From positions 2,044,515 to 2,095,852 of the forward strand of contig BFEA01000032.1 in NCBI GenBank assembly GCA_003427395.1: a stretch of DNA of 51,338 nt, read 5' to 3'. Of this stretch, positions 11,759 through 26,700 are shown piece by piece (positions within the stretch are counted from its first letter, which is position 1; each line of letters begins with the position of its first letter). Source of the DNA: Chara braunii (taxonomy: Eukaryota; Streptophyta; Charophyceae; Charales; Characeae). The notes beneath the pieces are model-generated. The model did no database searches, was not told the origin of the DNA, and saw only the letters and a program-made list of their open reading frames with translations. A program made the position numbers and the translations under genes.

Positions 11759-11819
11759 TTGAAGCGCCAATACCATACACATCGGAACACTCCTTAGTCA
11801 CTAGACTCCTGCCCCAAAA

Positions 11820-12010
11820 CTTTCCCCTATGTTTCCCCGATCTTTCCCCGACCTTTTCGTGACCTCTCCCCGACCTTTCCCCTATCTTTCCCCGAGCTTT
11901 TCCTGACCTTTCCCCGACGTTTCCCCGATCTTTCCCCGACCTTTTCCTGACTTTTGCTCGACCTTTCCCCGACCTTTCCCCGATCTTTTCCTGACCTTTC
12001 CCCGACCTTC
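11820..12010. repeat. CTTTCCCCGA(C/T) minisatellite
   Basis: About 17 copies of a 10-11 bp unit CTTTCCCCGAC/T. On the minus strand it reads as a Gly-Arg-Lys-rich peptide, which is a by-product of the repeat. It ends in a T-rich run. Confidence 0.85.
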
Positions 12011-12059
12011 CCTTCTTTTTTTTTTTCTTTTTTTTTTCCATTTATGTTTGGTTTAGATT

Positions 12060-13135
12060 TCGCACAAGCATATTGCAAGGAAAATACTTACAAGAAAGAG
12101 CTCTAGACAAACTAGCAGACCGCTACATGCTGTACAAGAAAGGAGGGACGAGTTTGGGAAAGAAAGACAAGGCCTCTAATACGCGCTGTCGTCACCACAA
12201 CGAAAGTGGAATTAAGAAAGATAAACTTTCAGCCCCACGCTCTCTGAAAACCCACTCTTGTTCTCCACGAGAGGCGACGGTGTGCTCGACATACAACAGA
12301 TTTCGCATCTGCAGCTGGTTTCGAAAACGCAGCATACCAAACATCAACATCAGTACATTGTGATCAATGAACAGAAAAAAAATAAAAAAGATTGAGACGA
12401 TCGGAGAGAAAAGGTATGAAGAAACACATCCTGTAAGAAGACCACTCACCGAAACTCGTGCCTGTGACAATTGTCCACATCTCCAAAACCTGGGCATACA
12501 AATCAGGAGTCGTCTACGCCTTGCAAGATGAAGGTACTGTCTTAGGGCAAAGGAGGGAGAACGGAAAACGACGGGAACAACGAACCTGATAACCTATCAA
12601 GCTGAACGAGAGACGGGAAAGCAGATTGAAAGCGAACATACCCAACGATTGTTGGAGGCATTTCCTGTCTGGACAGGGTAATTCTAAACCGGGCGATATT
12701 TTTCACTCTTTTCGTAATTCACGAAATAAGACACATTAAAGAAACCTAAAAGCCAGAATAAGAGTCAGTAGCAAAGAAGGGAAACTTGCAAACAGAAACC
12801 GAAACGGAAGGAGGTGTTAGGGTTTGAAAAGGAACAAGCATACGTTCCCCGCAGCTCTTCGTTGCATGACTTTGTACAACCCTGCTCCATCCTCAACAAT
12901 ACATCATTCGAAAACACTGGAGCAAAAAAAGGTAACAAAGTTCAATCATCACATTGAACCCTTCTGCCACTTGCTCCAGCCGGCAGAAATGGTTAAAAAT
13001 CATCCATTCCGTGTTCCTTCAATCGGAACACCACTGGCCGTGCAGAGCCCTGCCCTTCCGTAACCTCTTCTTCTACCTGCCCTGCTCCTCGCCTGTCCGA
13101 CGCACAATTCCATTCGCTATATTGCATCAATAGAC
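12060..13135. other. Non-coding stretch, nothing recognised
   Basis: Unique-looking sequence without a convincing open frame, RNA or repeat. Confidence 0.4.
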
Positions 13136-13169
13136 ATGCAGCCCTCGACAAAAGCTATACCTCTAACAT

Positions 13170-13220
<51 letters not shown>

Positions 13221-13229
13221 ATCGGTCTG

Positions 13230-13310
<81 letters not shown>
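13170..13310. repeat. Long (CT)n tract
   Basis: About 140 bases of CT repeat with one interruption near 13218-13230 (GCTATCGGTCTGC). Confidence 0.9.
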
Positions 13311-13313
<3 letters not shown>

Positions 13314-13712
13314 CGCGCTCCTGTTCCCTCCGTAGCCCCCCCCCCCTTCGATCTCGCAAGCCCGCCATTCTGTACGTCGCTCCCCCTGTTTCTCGCGCGA
13401 CATTCTTCTCCACTTCCGCTTGCCCGCTCTCTTGTCCCTTGTGCGCACCTGAAACGCACATTACGAACAACACACATTCCACATCCATCTCTACTCCATT
13501 GTAGCATTAGGTAAGGATACGAGAGGCCTGCGCGCACCCGCCAACATCGATAAGTAACCTCTTCTTCCGCATACCCAATCCACATGCTTGTACAACTAAA
13601 CTTAACTCCAGTCTACAACAGCGAAGTCACATTCCCCGCTGACATCGAAGTAAAAGCTCGCTCATACTAAAGCTATCTATCTACTTAATGAAAATTCATT
13701 TTCACAGCGGAA

Positions 13713-15765
<2,053 letters not shown>

Positions 15766-15769
15766 TTCG

Positions 15770-16260
15770 CACCCATAAGGCACAACAGTCCGAGGCAGAC
15801 CCTGGACCACAGGCCTTGTGCCAAAGGCTCTACCGGACCCTCTGACGTGGCTGACTGGACTGCAGTTACAAACTCCGCGGTGCGACATTTCCAGCAAGCG
15901 GATTTTTGACTGCGTTTTAAACTTCGCGACCGACTAGACTGCAGAAACGGTGTTTCGAATGCATTTTCAAACTAAAACCATGACAGCGCCCTAGTTTTCT
16001 CATTATTGATTGATTGGGGTGGGGTCCCCTACCCCAACAAGCCCCCCCTGCCCCCAGCCAATCAATCACTCAATCAATCAATGTCCTGCTTTTTTTTTTC
16101 CTTTGACTTTTTTTTTTAAATATTATTGGTTGATTGATTGATTGATGGGGGAGATCCCCCCCCCCCGTACACACACGCACACACACACACACATAGCACA
16201 GGGGGGAGGAGGGTTCACGAGGGGTGGATGACCCTCCCCTACCCTAAGTGCGCCGGAGGC
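15770..16260. repeat. Flank with (TGAT)n inverted repeat
   Basis: TTGATTGATTGG at about 16004-16016 faces CCAATCAATCA at about 16058 and further CAATCAATCAA; (TGAT)n recurs at about 16126-16146. C-runs and CA repeats follow. No gene seen. Confidence 0.5.
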
Positions 16261-16261
16261 G

Positions 16262-16330
16262 GTTATGGGTTTCGAACCCACACTTTTCTGAATGCCACCT
16301 GGGTGCCTAACCAACTGGGCTACCTTGGCA
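16262..16330 (-). repeat. tRNA-derived SINE head
   Basis: The minus strand shows an A-box-like TAGCCCAGTTGGTTAGGC and, about 35 bases on, a B-box GGGTTCGAAACCC, separated by GGCATTCAG. The same GGCATTCAG phrase occurs between the boxes of related copies at 40093 and 43604. It does not fold as an intact tRNA with a clear anticodon arm, so I call it a SINE head. Confidence 0.6.
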
Positions 16331-17242
16331 GGCCGCTGGATTCAGTGGGCTGTATCGCGGTAGCCTTTTTTAAATATTTTATATAGGTTTTATCATACCA
16401 GCCGGGAAACCGGCCCTCACGAAAGGAAGACGAGTCTTTGGTAGGGTCGAGTCACTCGGGGCAGGTTCAAACGCGGGATCGTTTCCGCCACTGGAATGGC
16501 ACCTGCCTACAACGATACCAGACCCAACGCCACCCCGGACGACCAAGCCACACACTCCCGCCGCGGACGCGACTGGTGCCGACAGTGCGTGTTTAGGCGG
16601 CGCCACAGGGGACTGTGCGATTCCCACGAATCGATGGTCCCTGGAGGGCCGCCATCAATCGCATGGCAGTAGCCAACTACCACGAAAACGCGCAGTGGGA
16701 CCGAGCGCCGGGATGGCGGCAGATGGTAGTGCTCTTCGCTCGTACCCGAAGAGAACTGGGCAGAACGCATCAACATGTCCTTTCTTCTGGGAGGCGATTT
16801 TCTCGTGGGAGGCGTTTTGCGGCCGGTGATTGTACGCGGGAGGCGATTTTCTCGTGGGAGGCGTTTTGCGGCCGGTGATTGTACGCGGGAGGGGCGCTGG
16901 CAAGGGTTGTGGGCAACGAAGGGAATGGAATGAACCCTAGCATGGACTGGTGATTTGACCTGTCATGCAGCCGCCGCACGTCGCTGGTCGAATAGCGTGC
17001 AGCGGACGAAGGAAGAGGAGAGGGAGAGACATCACCCGCGCCCACTCACAGCGAACGATGGTAGCCATCGCTCCTCTGGATCATTGTCGCCGGCGGCGTC
17101 ATCGTTCATTACGGCGTGTGTTTAATTCGCTTGTATGGTGGTGACAGGACAAGGAGCTAGACGACGAAGAGAAGGAGGGCGGCGCTGGGCGCCATAACTA
17201 GTATCTCGAGGAAAGCACTGGACACTGTGATTGTTGAACAAG
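16331..17242 (+). promoter_or_regulatory. Upstream region of eIF3b, GC- and CpG-rich
   Basis: This stretch is CpG-rich and lies between repeat DNA and the eIF3b start codon. It is the likely promoter and 5'-leader, but I see no TATA box near a plausible start. It includes a perfect 49-bp duplication at 16789-16886. The transcription start cannot be placed from sequence alone. Confidence 0.4.
16789..16886. repeat. 49-bp perfect tandem duplication upstream of eIF3b
   Basis: Two copies start at 16789 and 16838. Each contains GGGAGGCGATTTTCTCG, GGGAGGCGTTTTGCGGCCGG and TGATTGTACGC. GGGAGGCG occurs twice per copy. Confidence 0.9.
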
Positions 17243-17665
17243 ATGCCGGCGGAAGTCATGATGAGACCGGACACGCCTCTCTCGCGGCCCATGACGCCGC
17301 TGGAGAGGCCTCTCACTCCTCAGTCGAGGCCTATTACGCCTTTTGGAAGGCCGATCACTCCACAGGCGAGATCAGAGAACGGCTCCTTTGACCGACCCAT
17401 CACTCCGCATGTAAAAGATACTGCAGTGGACGATGGCGTGACTCCCATTCATTTGAACATCGACTGGAGCGCTGTGGATTTCGATGCCATTGAGTTGCCG
17501 CCTGGAGAGGACTTCGGGATTATCAGGTGAATATATTCAGGGAACGTCTTAAAGCAAGAGTATGAAGTCCCAACAGAGCGCGTATGTGAAACGTGCGCAC
17601 ACACACACGCACATTCATGCGTTTTTTTTGGAGTTGTGTATGACGAACTTGAGAACAGACACACA

Positions 17666-17752
<87 letters not shown>

Positions 17753-20700
17753 CCAATCTCGTCCGCGCGTCGGCCGTCCCGTCCCCGCCTCCACCATCTC
17801 GTCCCCGTGGCCGCCGTCTCGTCGACTTGGCTTCTATCTCGCCCTCGTGATAGCTGTACCGTCGTTGTGGCAGCCATCCGGTACATTTGTGGCTCACTTC
17901 TCCTCCCTTCCTCGTGGCAGCCATCCCCGCCTCGTCGCTGGCATCCCCCGTCTTGGAGACTGCCTTTCGGTTCCTGTGGGCGCCGCCCTACCGGCGTCTT
18001 GAACGAAAAGACTACGGTGGCGGGAATAGTAAATGCTTGAATATGATAATAGAGTAAAGTCGACACTCGCTGTCCGGTTTTCATGTCATCCCTTCATGGG
18101 CCATTCGTCGTCCCGCTCTCGTATCTACCATCTTAGCCGCCAGCCAATCTGCCGCCGTCGCGATGTCCCACGTCCATTCCTTCGTCATCATTTCGTCATA
18201 ATTGCCATCATGGTGTCGTCGATTGTATCCCGTCCTCATCGCCGTGATGTTGGCTTACCGTCGCTATCCCTTGCTATTGGTGTGATCATCTTCATCTTGT
18301 CCTCAACCCTAATGTGACGTTGCCGTCCGCGTATGTTATTCCCACTCAGCCCGTATTCTCGTCTCCGCCTCCTTTCACCGACAAACATGGCGCACCGCCA
18401 CTCACGTTCCTTCTCTGATCATCCCTGTCTGTCACTCTCATTTTCGCCTTCCACCAATTGTCCTCGTCCTCATGTCTAGTTTGGCTGCCTATTTTGGCTT
18501 GGATGCTCACCCCGTCCTTCTCGCCTCTCCCCCTACTCTGGGATCTCGTGCCCCTTGTTGTTTGCTCTCTGTTCCTCAATCCGTGTGTGACAATCTGGCT
18601 GCCTCACTTAATCATCGTTAGACCTAGCATTCCGCGCGTGCGTTCCTGTTTACCTCTTACCATTTGGTCCACCTTTCCTCGGCTCTTTAAATAGGCACTC
18701 CCGGTGTACTTCACTCTGGTGTGCAGCGCGGTTCTCTGCCTGTGGTGTTTATGAGGGTTTCGTTTCTAGGGTATGTAAGCACAGATGGGTTTGAGGAAGA
18801 GGTACATATGTCATTACCGTTTTTCTTACATGGCTGCTTGCGTGTGTGTATGTGTGTGTGTCTGTGTGTGTGTGTGAGAGAGATTGTGTGTGTGTCGCTG
18901 TGTGTGTGTGTGTGTCTGTGTGTGACAGGGTTTTTCTTTTGTGGGGTGTTCCTTGGAGAGTGGAATATCGAACGTGTCAATCTAAATTTTTTCGAGAGTA
19001 TTAATTTGTACTGTAGTTGTGGCATGGACTCCGGAGTATCCCCTCCTGCACGGGGATTCTTTTCTTTTCTTTCTTTTTTTTTTTAAAACCAAGCTCCATC
19101 TATTGGTGGGGAGCAACACCTGCTGGAAACCGGGTCCAGCGTCCCATAGATACAACCATATACTCACAAATTGGCACAAACTGGGAACCTGGCCCAGCGT
19201 CCCATAACGAGTACGTTTAACCAGAAATTAGCGTTGTATGCGTTCATGATGCTAACTACAGTACCACCTGTACTTATTCTGTTGGATGTTTACTCAGCGA
19301 GGACGAGGAGGAAGAGTTGGAGGAGATTCAAACTGAGACCGGGTTCGGGAGCGTGATTGTTGTGGACAATCTGCCTGTCGTACCTCCGGAGAAGCGCGAG
19401 AAGCTCGAAGGAGTTGTGAGGAAAATTTTTGGACAGATTGGCGGAATTAGGGAGAATGGACTCTACATGCCTACGGATCCGGAGACAGGAAAGACCAAAG
19501 GGTTTGCGTTTATAGAGTACACAACTCCACTCGTAAGTTGTTCTCTCCATCTCCCTCCTGAAGGTAACCCTGGAGTTGCGTTTTCGTTGGGATAGCGTCG
19601 TTTGCTGAAGGATACGTCGCTTGCTTTTTTTTGGGGGTGGGGGTTGGTCGCGGGCTGTGTTTTCCTCTCCTTGGTTTGTCTTCATTTCAGTTGATTCATT
19701 CGATTGCATTTGATTTTGATTTGTTATGAACTACTTTGACCTAACTTGATTTTGATTGATCTTCCTTCCCTGATGTGGTTCGGTTTGATTTAGTTGATCT
19801 GACTTTATTTTAATTCGATTTGAATTGACGCGAGCCTGCTTGTATTTGACTCCATTTTGATCTAACTTGCTTGTGGGGGGGATTTGGGCGTATATGCTTT
19901 CATTTTCCTCTTTTTGCTTTGATTTCATTTGAGTTGATGATTCATTTGATTGCATTCGATCTTTGATGTGATGTGATTCGATTTGAAATGACGTGATCCT
20001 GCTCAGATATGGCTCCTTTGATCTTAAGTTGCTTTTGTTTGATCTCATCTGCTTGAGACCTCCACTACTTTTCCAAACTGTAGGCCCATTCAGGAATACG
20101 TCGTGTACGCTGCATGCTTCGGGGATCCGGTGCAGGGTCGGACGCCGACTACCTGAAAATGAAAAGAAGGGCGCTGTGGGACCCCCTAGTCGAACCAAAA
20201 AAAAAAGAAAGAACGCACTGGCTCAGAATCAATGATGTCGGGGAAGGTCACCGAGGCCATCAATACTTGTACTCGACAGGATGTATCTTGCGAATATTAG
20301 GTCGAGATTCAAATGTTGTTGGTTTTATGTTCTTTCTTCTTTACTTTTTGTTCTTAGTGCCCTCCCTGCCAGCGAGGCGGGGCGTGTTCCGCGTGATATC
20401 TAAAGGCCACCACTGAGGTCATACTCACATTACTACGTGGGGGAATGTATCCGACCGCTTTCGCGGCCAAATCTGTCCTTTCTTTTGGTTCTCTTCTTTT
20501 CTGAATCTGACGGCATTGCTGAAACGCCCTCACTGAGGGCATGCTCACACTTTTTCTTACAGAATGTAAATGTATCTAACCTCTTTCACGGTCCGAAGCT
20601 TTGCTACTCCTCTCCCCCCCCCCCCCCCCCTCCCCCTCCCTTTCTATCGTGAATCTTACCGCAGGGACGATGAAAAATCGAACGTTACCCTTCACACTCA

Positions 20701-23700
20701 AGGCCCGGCAGAAAACGGTGCACAGTGTGATTCAGGGTCGGCAAAAAGAGGCTCGAGGGTGGTGGTCGGTTAATTGGATTTTTTTTCGAGGGGGCGGTTT
20801 TGACTCCACAGTGACTTCTCCCTTCGCCGCCCTCCGGTCCAACACGTGCTATGAACGTGAAGTGCGGATGTACTTTTTATTCTGTCAGTGAAAGGGGTGG
20901 GAGGGGCATCACTTTTAGTTGGGGGGAAGGGTCTGTGGTTTGGTAGACGCTCCCGTCCTTGGGGTCTTGATGGGCAGGTATTCCCCTCTTACGAGGACAA
21001 TCAATGTTGGTCGTCACTGAATGAAGTGTTCAACATTGGCTCCTGCTTTGTAATTGGGACGCTAGATCCGATTTCCAGCTTTTGCAGGTCCCTATCAATG
21101 AATTGCAGCCATCTGTTACTGGGGGGGACCCTATTCGAGGAGGATGCTCCTGTCACCTCCAGTAACAGGCCTCTCACAGTGTTAGAAAAGAAAAAGAGAA
21201 GAACGAGGAGTCTGGGTCGAGGCGGGGACTAGTCCTGTTGGATGCGATGTGATGTTTTGAGAGCACTGAACGTCATTCACTCTCACAATGTTTTAATTTT
21301 TTTGTTTTTTCTTATGTACTTATGCGTGGCTTGTGTCGTTGACGCCGGTTATCTTGACATGTGTTCATCGTGAGTCGTCCTCTTTATTCCTTACCGATGT
21401 AAAATATGAACCCGCAGTGGTACGGGATGTGACGGCGAGGTTCTCGTACCCGGGGGAGAGAGAACCGATCTCTTTGTGGCGTGTTTACAGGATCGCGCGC
21501 GTGTGGAGAGAGAGAGGGAGAGGGAGAGAGGCAGAGAAAGAACCTTTTTCTGTAGATGTTTATGAAGGGGTGCGCATGTATGAGTGGGCGCGCGAGAGAG
21601 AGTAAGAGAGGGAGAGGGAAGGGCGGAGAGAGAGAGAGAGAGAGAGATGTCTCTGTAGATGTTATGGAGTGGGCGTGTATGTGTGCGAGTGTGTGTGCGT
21701 GTGTGTGTGTGAGAGAGAGAGAGAGTCCGTTCATGACAAATGAGGCCCCTTAGACGAAGGCAGTATGGATTGGAGAAATCGAAACGATGACATGATGCTC
21801 TTTCTGGTTTGTTGCAGGAGGCGCAAACTGCACGGGAGCAAACGAACGGTTACAAGCTGGACAAGAGCCACGTGTTTGCTGTCCAAATGTTCGACGACTT
21901 CGAAAAGTATGCGAAGGTTCCGGATGAGTACGTGCCGCCGGAACTGAAGGAGTATACCCCGAAGGTTAGTCGATTCAACCATTGGTCAACTCCATCATCA
22001 AGTACTTCTGGAATTTAAGAAAGCAGCAGCAATCCTCTGAAGAAGCCAATGTGCCGTTATTTCTCTAATAGCTTTCATCCTTGCATTCGTTCACAACGCT
22101 CTTAACGACAAAGAGAATCTTCTTCAGGTGATCGGTGTAATTTTTTCGAATTTATGCTTAAGACATGCAAGTCGAACGTTGTTACTCAGTTGAAAACGAA
22201 GTGGCGAACGGGTTGGGTTCATAACGCGTGGGATTCCTCCCAAACAGTTCAATAGAAATCCCAGACGGTCGAGAGAGTTAATTTAGCGTGAGATCACCCC
22301 TCAGACCAAGATGATGGCGATTACAGTTGCTCACTGATCCATTGTCTACATACTTTCACAAGCTTTCTTTAGCGAGTGGCCTTTATAAATGGAAGCCATA
22401 TTTCATCATATCTGCAGTGTCGCCAGCTTGGGCTTGTTTTATTCAGTCTCGGCGGAGTTCAATTTCCGCCGCTAACAAATGAGCCGTATGCTGGTATTAG
22501 ATTTGGACAAGCAAATATGGAAATAATACGGTAATTTTTTGCTGTTCAAACTCGTTACCAGTCGGTCCATTGTGTCACTTGATCGGCTTCGCGCAGAGGG
22601 CAACAGCAGCAATCACCAACGGCAAAGTGTCGTTGGTGATTTTGTACCCTTTCCTTCGATAGGGCAACAGCAGCAATCGCCAATGGCAAAGTGTCGTTGG
22701 TGATTTGGTACCATTTCCTTCGATGTGGTTGCATTGCAGTGTTGTTAAGTAATATATGCGTTTCACAGAAGTCTTGTCACTGTAGATGGGAAATCAATAT
22801 GGTCATGCATATCAGCACGGGAGTCGGACCGAGATTCCTTGTCTTTCGCTTGCCTTCCTTGTTTTTTGGTAATTTTCGTGTGTGTTTTGTGAACTCTGGC
22901 CCTGAAAGAAGCCTGTGTGCCAAATTTCTTTTTTGCATCACGGGATCGACAGAATTTCCTCAGTTATGCCCTTCGTGTACAGGCAGCGAGAAGAGCCCGA
23001 AGCACTGTGTTTTTTGAAAGTAGAGGAATAATCCGGAGTGAGGGGTTGAGCATTTGGGAACGAGATCGAGAGCTTCCCGGTGAGATTTGGGTTCTACGTT
23101 TGCCGGCCAAAAGCACACGTAACGCATCTATTCTGAGGGGCGATCTTCCTTGTGACATTTGGCTCTACGTTTGCAAAAGCCAAAAGCACACTTACGGCCG
23201 TTTCTTTCATTCTGGGGAGCGGTTATAAAAAAAGGAGCAGACGGTTAGCGTCTTGAATCCCACGGAGGCGCTTTCGCGCGCGTAAGAATCTGAGTGTCTC
23301 TTTGTATACCGCTAAGTAGTAGATCAGAAGACTTAAAACCGAAAGGCTTCCGAAAAGGGAATGCCACAACTATGTTTTGGATATGTGCACTTCTCTTTTT
23401 TTTTCACACAAAAGAAATCAATTCATTGCAGAAGAAGGCAGGTGTGCAGGCGTTGTGGGTGGGTGGGGTCTTTTTCTTTCCCAGGGTTGGGTGCGTCAGT
23501 GCAGGGTCCTAGAGTTGGCGTTTTCTGATACTGGACAGATATAGATAAACCACTGACCGTAGCTAAGGTGGGTAATGGTCCCATCCCAGCAATTTTCCGG
23601 GTTGTTTGTTGAGCAATTCCCGGCCTCGCCTCCCTTTTTGTGGGTAATGGTCCCATCCCAGCAATTTTCCGGGTTGTTTGTTGAGCAATTCCCGGCCTCG

Positions 23701-26700
23701 CCTCCCTTTTTTCTCCCGATGATCTGCTACTGTATAGATGGATAAATCACCGCATGTAGCGAAGGTGAGTGATGGTCCCATCACAGTATCTTTTCGGGTT
23801 TTTGTATTGAGCAATTCCCGGCCTAACCTCCCTTTTTTTCCGATGATATATGCACTTTTCTCAAAGTGGAACTTAAATCCAGACGAAATAAAAGCCAAAA
23901 AAGTATCTATCTTCCATCCATATGTCGTTACCAGCGTCTGCTCACAATCCGAAAATCTGGGTCGGGGTATCTTTGAACGGAACGCGATGAATGCCTTCCG
24001 CCGCCACTCCATCCCAAGCTCAGGACCCACTCCCCTTTGGTAAGTTATTGCTAGATCTGGCAAGCATCTCCGGCGGCACATCCAGAGGATGAAGTAGTCT
24101 GTATTTGGACCACTTCATAACAGTGAACCGGCAGCGATGGTTATGCAGCATCCACTTCATAACAGTGAACCGGCAGCGATGGTTATGCAGCATCCACTTC
24201 ATAACAGTGAACCGGCAGCGATGGTTATGCAGCTTCCACTTCATAACAGTGAACCGGCAGCGATGGTTATATGATGGACCTCGTCTTGGGAGACTTCTGC
24301 AGACTTGGTTGAGAAGGCCACTGCGCACCTCATGCTGAGATCCAAAGACTGTTGAAACAGATGTACACAGCGGTTTTCAGACCGAGTTGGGGTATAGGGC
24401 TTGATGAACTCTGTCTACCAGCTTCTATCACTGCAATGATCTTTTTTTTTTTTTTTTTTAATAACTGTTTGTATAATAGAATTCTGGAAACACCAAAGCA
24501 CCAGTGCAATTGCGGGCCCATCACAGGTGGCGTGCTATTCTTTCGCCTTTTGCGAAAGGAATACCGTGGGGTGAGTACATTTAATAAATGGAATTCTCGA
24601 ATTCTCCTTGCGTTGTTTGTCAAAAAGAAAAACAGAAAAGAACAAGAAAGAAGAAGAGAAAAGAAAAAGGTTTTGAAACACCACGAATGATTGGCTGAAT
24701 GATTGAATGTACGGAAAACGTTTGATGCATGCGAACTAGGGTAGTTCGCTCTATACTACGTACGATGTAAACCATCGTCGTGACCTCCGTCGTACTTCGA
24801 CAGCCATGAACTCAAGCCTGATTCTCGTGGGCTGGCATAATATAATAACTCCTATAATGACAGTTTGGTTCAACTGATTGGTTGGGTCATTGCAGGAGAA
24901 TCTTTATGCGTGGTTGATGGATAAGCGTGGGAGGGACCAGTTCGTCATCAGGTTCAATGACCACACGGAAGTCTACTGGAATGATCCGCGCCAAGGGAAG
25001 CCGGAGCCTGTCTACCAGAGATCTGTAAGTCGTGTGACCATCCAGCCTTTCCCTTTTTTGTTAAACAAAGCTATAGCTATATTCTTCTCTCAATTTCACC
25101 TTTCACTACCTACCTACCTACCTACCACTACTACACAGCCTATGCAGGGGCATCCTGCAAAGCATAGCCACTACTACTCAGCCTATGCAGGGGACCCCTG
25201 CATTGGGCCTGCAAAGCATAGCTATGCCTCCCGCCCTAGTTGGCGGTGGTCAGGGAGTAGGGTGGGCCCGCCCGCCCGTTGGGGGGGATTTTACCATCCA
25301 CAAAGCTGCGCCCTTCAAGCCTTTTCGTTGCGTGTGAAGTCCTAGTCGAGTACAAGCTTGTCCTGAGATTCTGGTCCGTTTGCAAAAGATCTGGCGACGT
25401 TTGATAGTGTTGTCTCTGTCATCAAATGGGAGTGTTCTGTGCCATGGTTTGGTTTAGGGTTTTTGAGACTCGAAAGTTAACCTGTGTGCAGTCGAGTGTA
25501 GGCGTTCGGAGCGCTGTTGAAGTGATGGCTCCGTTATTGTGTTCTGTCTGTGTGCAGCACGTTCTGCAATATGAGACGTGTTTGATGTGTCTGTGCACCC
25601 AAGTTCTTTTGCCTGTTCCGTTGCTACCCCTCCCTTGTGATACTTACCAGACGATTTAAAACACCACTCCAAGTGCTCTGTTCAGTAGCGGATATATTCA
25701 GAGAGGAACGCGGGTGCAACCTGTGTAGTAGTAGTAAAGAGAAAAAGAGGAGGCTTGCCTGCATTGTTTGTGAGCGGCCATAGATGGCCTCCTGTACAAG
25801 GAGAACAATTCGGATACTTGTTGCAGTTGCCCTCCCGATACCATTTTTGGATTCGATTCGCATATGTTTGACTCATGTGCGACGCGGGTCTGTGCAAAAC
25901 TAGTGTGATTGTGTGAACGCGTGGTTGTCTTATGTCATGCCAAACGTGAGATGCACGTGAATAAAAATCTTGGGATCTAATAGCAGAGGGTATGAATGCG
26001 TTAGGCATGAGGGAATAATAAATGTGGTGACTGCATGTTGGACTGCCCTTTGGTGTTTCTGTTTCCGCACTGTGTGGCGTGATGTTGTGTGATTCGGTTC
26101 CGGTTGAGGAGAGAGGGAAAAAGGCTTTTCTTGTGTTCACCTGCTGCTTCGGACTCTTCGGTCGTGGGTAGGTGGTATGTCAGGTGGTCTGCGATTTTCT
26201 TCAAAGCAGTTCTATCTGGCAGTCTATGTTTTCTTGATGTTGGACAAGTGCAGAAGGTTCCATTGTGTGGTGCGTGTTCATAGCCTGTCGCTGATAATGA
26301 CAAAAGAGCAAAGACGGAACGATTGTGGGTCCTTCGGTTCAGAAGCGCTAGGAGGAATTGGTGCCCCTCAGCCTGCGAAGTGGTGGCATGTTACTTGTTC
26401 ACTGGCTGTAGTTTTCCGGTGTCTCTATTATAGTGTTCGTTGTTCATTGTTGGATGCTCTCTTTTCTTTTCACAAAAAAAGGATGCTCTCTTTTCTTTTC
26501 ACAAAAAAAGGATGCTCTCTTTTCTTTTCACAAAAAAAGACTGCTCATTGTATTGCACATGAAAGGGGCAGGCCTGGAATCCGTCCAAAATCTGGGACTA
26601 TTATCCAGCTTAGGAGCAGGCGTTGGGGAAACTCCGGGAACAGGCCTCCCCTTTGCGTGTGCAATATTTGGCCAACACAAAGACCACCGTCCTGACAAGT

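Noticed and set aside
22400-22560. Group II intron end suggested by GAGCCGTATG
   Set aside because: A single ten-base word without the domain V hairpin is not enough.
23563-24081. 172-codon minus-strand open frame
   Set aside because: It lies in eIF3b intron 3 and its repeated peptide is simply the 70-bp tandem repeat.
24110-24270. CRISPR-like array
   Set aside because: The 42-bp units are directly adjacent with no unique spacers, in a eukaryotic intron.
25440-25470. Telomere-like TTTAGGG
   Set aside because: Only a single GGTTTAGGGTTTTT word is present, with no array.
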